From Phycisphaerales bacterium (GTDB lineage: Bacteria > Planctomycetota > Phycisphaerae > Phycisphaerales > UBA1924): a stretch of DNA of 34,455 nucleotides. The position numbers and the translations under genes are program-made. Under the pieces are notes generated by a model. The model had not been told where the DNA came from, made no database searches, and saw nothing but the letters and a program-made list of their open reading frames with translations. Where the stretch lies: the NCBI GenBank assembly GCA_020831775.1, contig JAFIFZ010000021.1, positions 1 to 34,455 of the forward strand. The letters are read 5' to 3'. Positions within the stretch are counted from its first letter, which is position 1; every line of letters begins with the position of its first letter. Of this stretch, positions 7,842 through 17,345 are shown in pieces.

Positions 7842-8603
7842 ATGAAGACCGCCAACGCGAAGATCGTGCTGATCGCCGGGGCTCTCGGGCTTGCGGGGGC
7901 CACGGCCGCGATGGGGCAGGGGAAAATGGTCGTCGCCAACGATGAGTGGACGCTGAGCGACCACGGCTTCGCTCTGGCGCCGGCGACGGGCGCTTTCGTG
8001 AGCAATGTCACCGGTTTCTTTTCCGGGGGCGGGCCCGGCTCGTTCCTGGCGTACTCGTCGAACTTCGGCCTGACTGGCTCGTCGCTCGCCCAGACGATGG
8101 GGAGCCTCGGACACAATTGGACCGTCTCGACGGGCGTGTCCTTCGACCTGCCGACCCTGAACCAGTACGACGGGGTCTTTGTCGGCGGACGGGTCAACGG
8201 GGCGGACCCCGACCCGGGTGTGCTGCTGGACTATGTGCTCGGCGGCGGGAGCGTCTACCTCGCCGCGGGCGCCATGAGCACCGGTGGATACACCGACGCG
8301 GCCCAGGAAGCCGCGGCGTGGAACCCGCTGCTCAACCACTTCGGGCTCGCCCTGCAGAGTTCGGGGTACAACGGGCTGACGGGCGTGATCCCGATCGCGC
8401 AGCAGACCGGTGTTTTCGCCGGCGTCAGCGGCCTCTATCAGCAGAACGGGCAGGACATCCTCGTCACCGCCCCGTCGGACTTTCTGAGCCTCGTCAACCC
8501 ACGCCTGCCCGGCACGGGCCTGTACGCGGTGGTCGTCCCGGCGCCGAGCGCCGCGGCTGCGCTGGCGCTGGCAGGGCTCGGGCTCGTCCGCCGCAGACGC
8601 TGA
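7842..8603 (+). CDS. Exported protein with PAP-CTERM-type sorting tail
   Basis: This 253-residue protein has a signal peptide (KIVLIAGALGLAGATAAMG) and a C-terminal VVPAPSAAAALALAG...RRRR sorting tail. The central part reads LPTLNQYDGVFVGGRVNG, then LLDYVLGGGSVYLAAG (roughly residues 105-145), followed by NPLLNHFGLAL. That pattern (a described 'target' strand, then a stretch declaring a flat open segment) resembles the amidotransferase-like or ThuA-like Rossmann fold seen in some surface proteins. This is inference, and no catalytic triad is seen. The ATG at 7842 follows a strong GAGGAG site. A perfect 11-bp terminator hairpin lies 30 bp after the stop. It may share export and sorting with the neighbouring PAP-CTERM protein but has its own leader region. 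Confidence 0.86.
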   Translation: MKTANAKIVLIAGALGLAGATAAMGQGKMVVANDEWTLSDHGFALAPATGAFVSNVTGFFSGGGPGSFLAYSSNFGLTGSSLAQTMGSLGHNWTVSTGVSFDLPTLNQYDGVFVGGRVNGADPDPGVLLDYVLGGGSVYLAAGAMSTGGYTDAAQEAAAWNPLLNHFGLALQSSGYNGLTGVIPIAQQTGVFAGVSGLYQQNGQDILVTAPSDFLSLVNPRLPGTGLYAVVVPAPSAAAALALAGLGLVRRRR

Positions 8604-8632
8604 AGCGGCGCCCAGACTTCTTTAATCAACAA

Positions 8633-8669
8633 CGCCGGCCCGGACAATCGCCCGGGCCGGCGGTCTTTG
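8633..8669 (+). terminator. Intrinsic terminator after the PAP-CTERM gene
   Basis: The arms CGCCGGCCCGG (8633-8643) and CCGGGCCGGCG (8652-8662) form a perfect 11-bp stem with an 8-base loop, followed by GTCTTTGT. It lies between the converging ends of the PAP-CTERM gene and the dockerin gene and could serve the plus-strand gene. Confidence 0.75.
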
Positions 8670-8692
8670 TGTCCTGACTGCTTCCGTCTTTT

Positions 8693-10030
8693 TCAGCAGC
8701 CTTGTGCGAAGAGCGCGAGGTAGCCGAAGAAGTCGTCGGCGTCGATCACGCCGTCGCCATTGATGTCCGCCCGCGGGTCGCCGGAGGCGAAGAGTTGGAG
8801 GAAGAGGAAAAAGTCGTCGGCGTCGACCACGCCGTCGCCGTTGAGGTCCGCGACACAGGCGTCGTCGTCGCTGATGGCGATGTAGAGGTCGGCGACGACG
8901 GTGGTCTGGAAGTCGGAGAAGGTGTAGCCCACCGCGATTGTGCCGTCTTGGCCGACACTGACGGACGCGGAGACATTGGACTGCGGCGCGTCGCCCTGCA
9001 TTCGGATGGGCTCGGTGAAGCCGGTGTCGGTCTCGGCGACGAGGTAGACGCCGGGCTGGGCGAGCGAGCCGATGTTGTGGCAGAAGGCGAAGTAGCGCTT
9101 GTCATCGGGGCCGAGGGCGAACTTGTCGTAGAAGGCGGCGCGGAACTGCCCCCTGGCGGTCAGGTCCTGCATCGGCGTGAAGCCGGCGCCGTTGCTCTCG
9201 ATGATCGCGAAGGTGTCCTCGTTGCGGAAGCCGATGGTGATCTTGCCGGTGCTGTCGGCGAGGATGCCGATCCTGGACACATTGGCGAACAGACCGGTGC
9301 CGACGGTCTGGAAGTCGCCGGTCGGTGTGTCGTTGTTCACATAAACCAGCGGATTGGCGAAGATCCCGTTGCCTTCTTCGTAGGCGATGTGAACAACGCC
9401 GTCGGGCCCGATCGCGATCGCCGGCTCGCGGTGCTGCAGGGCCGCGTTGTTGGTGAGGAAGTTGAGCGGTCCGACGCCGTTCACCGCGTCCCATGTGGTG
9501 TAGACAACATCGTCCTGGATCCCGCCGAAGCGCTGGGTCTGGAAGGCGAAGTGGACCACGCCGTCGGCATCGACATCGATCTTGGGGAAGATGTACGAAT
9601 CGGTGTCGGGGGTGATGTTGATCAGGTCGGCCTCACCCGCGTCGGTGAGCGGCCTGATGGCGCTGTTGGTGTAGCGGACCTGGTTGCCAGCAGGGATCCC
9701 GGTGTGGAAGGTCAGGTGGAGCACCCCGGCCGAGTCGATCATCAGGTAGGGGAACTCCTCTCTGACATTGTTGTCGGTGATCTGGTTGTACTCCCATTCG
9801 CCCGTCGCGTTGGTGGCGTACCAGACCTCCTTCGAGTCGCTGTTGGTGCTGAACTGCGAGGTGTACGCGAGGTGAACAACTCCGTCGGCGTCGACCACGA
9901 CCGTGACGGGGTTGTTGAACATCGTGTCCTGGATCAGCAGTTCGGTATCGAACGAGAGCTGGGCCTGAGCGACGGATACAGCGCCGATGGCGGCCATCGC
10001 GCCGCTCGCGATTCGCAACGGGGTACGCAT
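8693..10030 (-). CDS. Exported seven-repeat beta-propeller-like protein with C-terminal dockerin
   Basis: This 445-residue protein has a signal peptide (to about residue 23, AQA) and a body of seven repeats centred near residues 50, 102, 157, 211, 262, 310 and 363. Each is a turn plus strand such as DADGVVHLAY, DSAGVLHLTF or GPDGVVHIAY. The spacing of about 48-55 residues suggests a seven-bladed propeller (inference). Residues 395-445 hold two EF-hand calcium loops, DLNGDGVVDADDFF and DINGDGVIDADDFF, and end in Gly-Cys. This is the arrangement called GC-type dockerin in planctomycetes, presumed to be an anchoring module. The ATG at 10030 is nine bases after GAGGAG; another ATG touching that site is too close. 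The ligand or enzymatic role is unknown, and I see no catalytic motif. Confidence 0.9.
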   Translation of the reverse strand: MRTPLRIASGAMAAIGAVSVAQAQLSFDTELLIQDTMFNNPVTVVVDADGVVHLAYTSQFSTNSDSKEVWYATNATGEWEYNQITDNNVREEFPYLMIDSAGVLHLTFHTGIPAGNQVRYTNSAIRPLTDAGEADLINITPDTDSYIFPKIDVDADGVVHFAFQTQRFGGIQDDVVYTTWDAVNGVGPLNFLTNNAALQHREPAIAIGPDGVVHIAYEEGNGIFANPLVYVNNDTPTGDFQTVGTGLFANVSRIGILADSTGKITIGFRNEDTFAIIESNGAGFTPMQDLTARGQFRAAFYDKFALGPDDKRYFAFCHNIGSLAQPGVYLVAETDTGFTEPIRMQGDAPQSNVSASVSVGQDGTIAVGYTFSDFQTTVVADLYIAISDDDACVADLNGDGVVDADDFFLFLQLFASGDPRADINGDGVIDADDFFGYLALFAQGC

Positions 10031-10267
10031 GGAAATCATCTCCTCACATTCGGCGGTCGCCCGCCCGGATCGTCCTCGATTGCGGCGTCGGTCTGACGCC
10101 TCGGTTGACAGGTTCTGTCTCTGCAGTGTACCCGACACCCCCCCGCATCCAAGGGGGATTACACCCCTGTGCGAGCAGAATCGCGGCAAAGGAGGCCAGC
10201 GGACCGCCGCCCGCGGACCGGCCCAAAGCCCGATATCCTCCCGCTCTGCGTGTTGAGGAGCCGGCAT

Positions 10268-11641
10268 TTGGGCGCGATCGTCAGGAAGTCAGTCGGGATC
10301 GGGATCGCGCTGGGCGCTGTCGTCGCCGGGCTGACCGGTGCGTTCGCCTCCCTCGGGCTCGACACGCCCGAGCAGATCGCGCTCTCGATCCTGATCGTTG
10401 CGGCGGCGATGTGGATCACCGAGGCAGCGCCGCTGTTTGTCACCAGCCTGAGCGTGCTCGCGCTCGCCTTGGTCTGGCTGCTGCCCGCGCTGGAGGCGGC
10501 GGGCATCGAGGCCGTCCCGGCCGACTTTTCGTCTCCATTCTTCTCCGATGTCATCCTGCTCTTCCTCGGGGGGTTCACGCTCTCGGCGGCGCTGCGCAAA
10601 CACCGATTCGACGAGCGCCTGGCCAGGGGCGTGATCCGCGCCACGGGCGGGGAGATGCCCAAGCTCATCGCCGGCGTCATGGCGATCACAGCGCTGCTCT
10701 CGATGTGGCTGAGCAACACCGCGACCGCCGCGATGATGCTCGCCCTCTGTCTCCCCCTCGTGTCGCGTCTGCCCGAGGGGCACACCGGACGCCTGGCGCT
10801 GATCCTCTCGATCCCGCTTGCGGCCAACATCGGCGGGCTGGGCACGCCGATCGGGACGCCGCCCAACGCGATCGCGGTCCGCTACCTCCAGCAGCGTGGC
10901 GAGCCGATCGACTTCGGCACTTGGATGATGGCCGGCCTGCCGGGCGTGGTGATCCTGCTCGCGCTGGCGTGGTGCCTCTTGATGTACACCGGGCGCAAAC
11001 AGCGGGACACGAAGTTCAGCCTCGACGACGAGCCGCCGAGCAAGGCGAAGGGCTGGAAGCCCAAGCTCGTCCTCGTGATGGCGGGGGTGACGATCTTCGG
11101 ATGGATCACCGGCGGGTGGCACGGGCTCTCGGCCGGCACCGTCTCGCTGGCGCCGATCATCGTGCTCTTCGGGGTGGGCGTGCTCGACAGCGCCGACCTT
11201 CGATCGATGTCGTGGGATGTGCTGCTCCTGATGGGGGGCGGGCTCTGCCTGGGCGAGGTGATGGAGCGAAGCGGGCTGGCCGCGACCATCGTCGAGGTGC
11301 TGCCGCTTGAAGGCGCCCCGGCGGGTGTCGTGCTGGCGATCGTCTGCATCACCGCGTGCCTGATGTCCACGGTGATGAGCAACACCGCGACCGCGACGCT
11401 CCTTCTGCCGCTGGTGATGGGGCTCGGGGCGCTCGATCCCAGCCCGCTGGGGCTCGGTGTGGCGATGTCGTGCTCGCTGGCGATGGCGCTGCCGATCTCG
11501 ACCCCGCCCAACGCCATCGCGTTCAGCTCGGGCGAAATCAGCTCCAAGCACCTGATCCTGTTCGGCGGGGCGATCAGCGTCGCGGGGTTGACGCTGCTCC
11601 TGCTGGTCGGGCCCTGGTGGTGGAGCGTTGTTGGGGTGTGA
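10268..11641 (+). CDS. SLC13/DASS-family sodium-coupled anion transporter
   Basis: This inner-membrane protein of 457 residues belongs to the divalent anion:Na+ symporter family, which takes up dicarboxylates, citrate, sulfate or phosphate. Seen: two inverted halves, each with the SNT substrate/sodium motif, SNTATAAM at 149-156 and SNTATATLLLP later. Each half also has a matching TPPN loop, GTPIGTPPNAIA at 192-203 and ISTPPNAIAFSSGEI near the end. I place the start at a TTG (10268), because GAGGAG at 10255-10260 lies seven bases before it and the hydrophobic part begins soon after; there is no ATG nearby. A small zinc-ribbon gene follows after 24 bp and is probably co-transcribed. The substrate cannot be decided from the sequence. 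Confidence 0.93.
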   Translation: MGAIVRKSVGIGIALGAVVAGLTGAFASLGLDTPEQIALSILIVAAAMWITEAAPLFVTSLSVLALALVWLLPALEAAGIEAVPADFSSPFFSDVILLFLGGFTLSAALRKHRFDERLARGVIRATGGEMPKLIAGVMAITALLSMWLSNTATAAMMLALCLPLVSRLPEGHTGRLALILSIPLAANIGGLGTPIGTPPNAIAVRYLQQRGEPIDFGTWMMAGLPGVVILLALAWCLLMYTGRKQRDTKFSLDDEPPSKAKGWKPKLVLVMAGVTIFGWITGGWHGLSAGTVSLAPIIVLFGVGVLDSADLRSMSWDVLLLMGGGLCLGEVMERSGLAATIVEVLPLEGAPAGVVLAIVCITACLMSTVMSNTATATLLLPLVMGLGALDPSPLGLGVAMSCSLAMALPISTPPNAIAFSSGEISSKHLILFGGAISVAGLTLLLLVGPWWWSVVGV

Positions 11642-11665
11642 CACCCCGGGAAAGGAGAACGCGTC

Positions 11666-12061
11666 ATGCTCGCAGAAGTGCTCGCCTGCCCCCACTGCTC
11701 AGAAGACAGACTGCTCGGCGTGATCGCGCGCGAGCCCGACGCGGCGCCCACGATCTTCCTGGGCTGCGCCGCGTGCAAGGGGCTGGTCGCGAGCTTCCGC
11801 CTCGACCAGGGCTTCCTCAACCAGCGTGCGATGGAGTCGGTCGTCTCCGCCCTCGGCACCAACATCTTCGAGAGCGGTCGCGAGGTCACCGAAGCAATCA
11901 ACAGGCTCTCCGCCGACGCGGTGGAACGCTACAACGCCGCGCTCGCCGAGATCGACCGCATCGCCAAAGAAGAGAAAGAGAAACGCGACAGCGATCGAAA
12001 AGACGGGACCAAGAGCGATCCCGAAGAGAGCGAAGATACCGACGACAAAGCCAAGGACTGA
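11666..12061 (+). CDS. Small zinc-ribbon protein of unknown function
   Basis: This 131-residue protein starts with a four-cysteine zinc ribbon, CPHC (residues 8-11) and CAAC (34-37). It continues with an amphipathic helical part (VSALGTNIFESGREVTEAINRL) and ends in a highly charged, probably disordered tail of Lys, Asp and Glu. The ATG at 11666 follows AAAGGAGAACGCGTC, a good ribosome site. It lies 24 bp after the anion transporter and ends 7 bp before a gene on the other strand. I do not recognise a named family. The zinc ribbon suggests nucleic-acid or protein contact, but nothing more can be said. Confidence 0.8.
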   Translation: MLAEVLACPHCSEDRLLGVIAREPDAAPTIFLGCAACKGLVASFRLDQGFLNQRAMESVVSALGTNIFESGREVTEAINRLSADAVERYNAALAEIDRIAKEEKEKRDSDRKDGTKSDPEESEDTDDKAKD

Positions 12062-12068
12062 CGCGAGG

Positions 12069-13451
12069 TTACCCGGCCCGCGACGCCAGCCACCCGGCGA
12101 CCTGCGCCGCGTCCTCGCCGGAGTACACACGCCAGACCGTGCCGTCGCCGATCCCGACGACCACGCCCGAGGGCAGGTCGATCGCGCCGACGAACAGCGT
12201 GTGCGAGCCCTGGGCGCCCCGCACGCGCAGCGTCGCGATGTCGCGCCAGCCGTCGGGCACGAAGAAGACCGCCTCGTCGGCCGAACGATCGCAGATCCAC
12301 GCCAGCGTCCTATCGAGCCAGCGGACCGTCTCGGCCGAAGGCGATTCTCCGGAGTTCTCGCCCCGCCATCGTCCCAGCTCCCGCCTGAACGCGTCGCCCG
12401 ACTCTGACCCCGGCGAAACAATCTCGATCACGCGGACATCGGCCGCAGGCTCCTGCACCGCTCGCCTCGCGACCACACCCGACGGATCCGTGCTGATGCC
12501 CCGAAGGTCTTCGCTGGCGATTTCGATCAGCTCCGGCCCCCACGAGGCGACCTCGACGGTTCCCTGCGGCGTCCTCGCCACCCGCCTCGCCGAGACCGAC
12601 GCGAAGCGGGCCTCGCCATCGATGTCCGACTGCGCGCCGATGGTCAGCGACCAGCGGGTCGTCTCGACGCGGACCTCGCCGCCGACGGTCACACGCGCGT
12701 CCTGCTCGATCGTCAGTTCGGCGACCGGCCTGTCAAGCCCCTCCCTCGCGCCCGACTCGGGGCGGGCCAGCACCCGCATCGACGAAAGCGAGGCGAGCAC
12801 GGCACGCACCGCGTCCGCATCGGCGGGCGCCGAAACAGGATCGGTGATCCCCCACCGCCCGGCGCTCCGGGCGACGGCGAGCTTGGTCTGCCCGACACCG
12901 AGCGTGAGCCTCGACGCGTTCTCGCCCATCCCCGCGAAGACCGTCCGAGGACGCCAACCGTCAAAGCCCCCTGCCCACAGCCGGTAGAGCTCCGCGGATG
13001 CGGTCATCGCCATCGGCTCGTGATCGTCCATCACCAGCCTCGCGGGCGCGACGCCGCCGAGCCCGGGCTCGCCGAGCTCGATCAGCGCTGCGCCGGTCTC
13101 GGTCGACAGCTCGATCCGGAGCGGATCGGTCAGTTCGTCTTCGGACTCCGCCGCGCGAAGCCCGTCGCGCAGCAGGCGGCACGACCCCAGAATCCTGTCG
13201 GCGTCCAACACCATCGCCGGCCCGTCTTCGCCCCGACGCCCGACCCAGCCGAGCGGCGTCCGCTCGGCGGTCAGCGACTCGACACCGGGACGCTCGACAC
13301 GGACCAGCCGCAGCGCGTCCAGGCGCAGCGGCGGAGGGCCTTCAACGATGCCCGCTTGCTGCGGGCCCGAACCCAGCACGATCGACAGCAGGATGGCCGC
13401 CCCGAGCACGAGGTTGACCGCAAGCGAGATGAGCAGCGCACGCCCGAGCAC
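12069..13451 (-). CDS. DUF4340-like membrane-anchored protein
   Basis: This 460-residue protein has an N-terminal membrane anchor (ALLISLAVNLVLGAAILLSIVLG) and a long extracytoplasmic part. The segment RWGITDPVSAPADADAVRAVLASLSSMRVL (about residues 220-249) is what recalls DUF4340. That family's members usually have a 'W-x-I-x-x-P-x-x-A-D' stretch, are anchored, and often accompany GldG-like ABC transporter genes. No such transporter genes are visible here, so the protein stands alone. The start at 13451 begins directly with the anchor. It is divergent from the amidotransferase gene (34 bp) and convergent with the zinc-ribbon gene (7 bp). The function is unknown. Confidence 0.8.
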   Translation of the reverse strand: MLGRALLISLAVNLVLGAAILLSIVLGSGPQQAGIVEGPPPLRLDALRLVRVERPGVESLTAERTPLGWVGRRGEDGPAMVLDADRILGSCRLLRDGLRAAESEDELTDPLRIELSTETGAALIELGEPGLGGVAPARLVMDDHEPMAMTASAELYRLWAGGFDGWRPRTVFAGMGENASRLTLGVGQTKLAVARSAGRWGITDPVSAPADADAVRAVLASLSSMRVLARPESGAREGLDRPVAELTIEQDARVTVGGEVRVETTRWSLTIGAQSDIDGEARFASVSARRVARTPQGTVEVASWGPELIEIASEDLRGISTDPSGVVARRAVQEPAADVRVIEIVSPGSESGDAFRRELGRWRGENSGESPSAETVRWLDRTLAWICDRSADEAVFFVPDGWRDIATLRVRGAQGSHTLFVGAIDLPSGVVVGIGDGTVWRVYSGEDAAQVAGWLASRAG

Positions 13452-13484
13452 GGGCGTAGTCTAGAAACGCCGACAGAGAAGACC

Positions 13485-14162
13485 ATGCCGAATCCCCTGA
13501 TCGCCATCACGACCGACATCGAACCCGTCCGCGGGACGCTGCGCGTGTTTTCCTACCGCACCTACGCCGAGAGCGTGCTCAAGGCGGGGGGCCAGCCCGT
13601 CTACCTCCCCCCGATCCGGGGCAGCGAGGCGATGGCGGTTGAACGATTCGACGGGTTTGTCTTCGCCGGGGGCGACGACCCTCGCACCGAGCCCTTCGGC
13701 GTGCCGACCCACCCCGAGGCACGGCCCGTGCACGAAGACCGCCAGGCGTTCGAGACCGAACTCCTGCGTCTGCTGGAGGCGTCAAGGGCCGAGGCGCCGG
13801 TGCTCGGCGTCTGCCTCGGGATGCAGATGATGGCGCTTGTCGCAGGAGGCGAGCTCGACCAGCACATGCCCGACACGAGGCCCGACGCGGGGCGCCACTG
13901 GGAGCAGAGCCACCCGATCGTGCCGACCGACGGCTCGGCCTTGCCCGCAGGCGAGATCTACAGCAAGCACCGCCAGGCCGTGAGCGATCCCGGGCCGCTG
14001 CGCGTGACCGCGGCCTCAGACGACGGGGTGATCGAGGCGATCGACGATCCTCGCCGCCCGTTCTATCTCGGCGTGCAGTGGCACCCCGAGCGCACGCCTC
14101 ACGCCCCGCTCGGCCAGCGGATCTTCGACGAACTCGTCAAAGCCTGCCGCCCCGGCGCATGA
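13485..14162 (+). CDS. Class I glutamine amidotransferase, PuuD/peptidase C26-like
   Basis: This 225-residue cytoplasmic protein resembles gamma-glutamyl-gamma-aminobutyrate hydrolase (PuuD) and other C26 peptidases, which cut gamma-glutamyl bonds. Seen: an opening PLIAITTDIE, a GFVFAGGDD loop (57-65), nucleophile C110 in GVCLGMQMM, and IYSKHRQAV (159-166). Catalytic H200 and E202 lie in GVQWHPE (196-202). No polyamine or putrescine genes are near, so the natural substrate is open. The ATG at 13485 is close to the divergent DUF4340-like gene and no better start is seen. The 3' end lies just before the hairpin that separates it from dnaK. Confidence 0.93.
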   Translation: MPNPLIAITTDIEPVRGTLRVFSYRTYAESVLKAGGQPVYLPPIRGSEAMAVERFDGFVFAGGDDPRTEPFGVPTHPEARPVHEDRQAFETELLRLLEASRAEAPVLGVCLGMQMMALVAGGELDQHMPDTRPDAGRHWEQSHPIVPTDGSALPAGEIYSKHRQAVSDPGPLRVTAASDDGVIEAIDDPRRPFYLGVQWHPERTPHAPLGQRIFDELVKACRPGA

Positions 14163-14165
14163 AAA

Positions 14166-14192
14166 ACGCGGGACGCCCGAAAGCGTCCCGCG
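14166..14192 (-). terminator. Intrinsic terminator for dnaK (possibly bidirectional)
   Basis: The arms CGCGGGACGC (14167-14176) and GCGTCCCGCG (14183-14192) form a perfect 10-bp stem with a 6-base loop. On the minus strand it is followed by TTTTTC, a good intrinsic terminator 75 bp after the dnaK stop. On the plus strand it is followed only by AGTTTG, so it may also end the amidotransferase transcript, but less efficiently. Confidence 0.8.
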
Positions 14193-14266
14193 AGTTTGCG
14201 GCTTCGATATTCGGTCGCGAGGCCTGTCACCGGACGCGAACCCAGCGCCCGGCTCCCCGCGCCCCG

Positions 14267-16177
<1,911 letters not shown>

Positions 16178-16510
16178 GTTCGCTCCCTTGCCGGAGTGGT
16201 GGTATTCGCTCTCGATGGGGCATCATTGCAATCGCGGTGCCAGAGCGACGCCCCCGTCTCAACGCCCAGAGCGGCGTGCCGTGCGGGCCCCGCCAACCTG
16301 ATTTCTGCCGATTTGGCAGCCCCCGGCCCCCGCGAGTGCCCCCACCGGTGTTCGGGCGTGCCCCCGCCAATGCGACCCGACGCATGGACCTGCGGGGTCG
16401 GGGCAAGGCCCCTCGCCCGGATTCTCAGGCCCGCTGGCGGAACAGCGGCCGCGGGCGTGGGGTTGGCCTCTCCGTTCGGCAAGACCCGAACGGACTTGCG
16501 GAGAAACGAC
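16178..16510. other. Divergent regulatory gap between dnaK and a secreted basic protein
   Basis: This 333-bp stretch holds no gene that I can support. It should contain the dnaK promoter and that of the plus-strand exported protein. I looked for the CIRCE inverted repeat (TTAGCACTC-N9-GAGTGCTAA) and do not see it. A small inverted repeat, CTGCC-GATTT-GGCAG, is at 16305-16319. The ribosome sites of both flanking genes lie at its ends. Confidence 0.5.
16215..16220 (-). promoter_or_regulatory. Possible heat-shock sigma (sigma32-like) -10 element before dnaK
   Basis: CCCCAT on the minus strand at 16220-16215, about 38 bp before the dnaK start, matches the core of the sigma32 -10 element. No clear CTTGAA -35 is visible at the expected spacing, so the call is weak. 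Confidence 0.22.
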
Positions 16511-17335
16511 ATGAAGATCCGTCACCGCGAAACCCCGACAACAAGTCACCGCGAAACCCCGACAACAACCAGAGGCACACGCCTCGGGCTCGCTGCCGCG
16601 GGCGTGCTGCTCGCGCTGGCCCCGGCCGCGACGGCCTCACAATCCGTCACCTACACCCGCCATGGCGACACAGTCGTCGTCCGGTCGGCGCACCAGCCGC
16701 ACACCGCCACGACGACCCGCGTGGTCCGGAGCTCCGACGGGCGGATCGTCCATCGGGAACTCAGCCGCCAGACCTCGCGCGAGCAGGTCGTCGTCAACCA
16801 GATCGTCTCCGACGCACGGCGCGACGGGCGGGCCGCCAACAGGCAAGCCCCGCGCCGGCACACCCCCGTCGTGATCGAGGAGCGTCCGCGTTCCATCCAA
16901 GGCGGCGGCTTCACGCACCTCCAGCCCGCCTACGAGGGCCGGGAGTTCCACAACGCCCAGGCTCCGCAGCGGTCCCAGGCCGTTCAGTTCACCCGCTCGA
17001 CCTTCACACCCGCTTACAACCACCGCGTCGCCCCGCGGACCATCAGCCAGACCACCTGCACCACAACCCAATACGGCGTCTTCCCCGGCACGGTCGTCCG
17101 CTCTCCGGCCTACACCCGGACGGTGCACCACCACCACTACACGCCGGGCGTCCGGCACACCCACCGCTACCACCGCGCCCCGAGCGTCTCGGTCCGCGGC
17201 ACGATCGGCGGCGGCAACTCGCGCGTCGGCTTCCGTGTCGGCCAGAGCTTCCACCACGGGCGGAGCCACATCGGCTACCGGCACAACTGGCACCGTCCGA
17301 GCAGATCGGGCCTGCACATCCGGATCGGAAACTGA
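16511..17335 (+). CDS. Basic, His/Arg-rich exported protein of unknown function
   Basis: This 274-residue protein has an unusually long, charged N-region followed by a hydrophobic signal core (LGLAAAGVLLALAPAATAS, cut at about residue 43). The mature part is very rich in Arg, His, Thr and Ser and has no recognised domain. The C-terminal third has clusters such as VHHHHYTPGVRHTHRYHR (about residues 205-222), RHNWHRPSRSGLHIRIGN and FHHGRSHIGYRH. These could bind metal or polyanions (inference). The ATG at 16511 follows GGAGAAACGAC; the open frame extends far upstream only because it runs antisense to dnaK. The N-region includes a perfect 24-bp tandem duplication. Two hairpins follow the stop. 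Confidence 0.75.
   Translation: MKIRHRETPTTSHRETPTTTRGTRLGLAAAGVLLALAPAATASQSVTYTRHGDTVVVRSAHQPHTATTTRVVRSSDGRIVHRELSRQTSREQVVVNQIVSDARRDGRAANRQAPRRHTPVVIEERPRSIQGGGFTHLQPAYEGREFHNAQAPQRSQAVQFTRSTFTPAYNHRVAPRTISQTTCTTTQYGVFPGTVVRSPAYTRTVHHHHYTPGVRHTHRYHRAPSVSVRGTIGGGNSRVGFRVGQSFHHGRSHIGYRHNWHRPSRSGLHIRIGN
16521..16568 (+). repeat. Perfect 24-bp tandem duplication in a signal-peptide region
   Basis: Positions 16521-16544 and 16545-16568 are identical. Each unit starts GTCACCGCGAAACC and ends CGACAACAA. It is an in-frame duplication of eight codons and gives the repeat HRETPTT twice (residues 5-11 and 13-19), inside the N-region of the signal peptide of the basic exported protein. Confidence 0.95.
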
Positions 17336-17345
17336 TCCTTTCTCC

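Noticed and set aside
8702-10096. Long plus-strand open frame with many Val, Asp and Gly residues
   Set aside because: It is antisense to the dockerin protein, whose signal peptide, repeats and EF-hands fix the real strand.
10105-10133. Perfect TTGACA before the SLC13 gene
   Set aside because: No good -10 element at 16-18 bp spacing, so not called as a promoter.
16178-16510. Search for the CIRCE operator upstream of dnaK
   Set aside because: No inverted repeat resembling TTAGCACTC-N9-GAGTGCTAA was seen.
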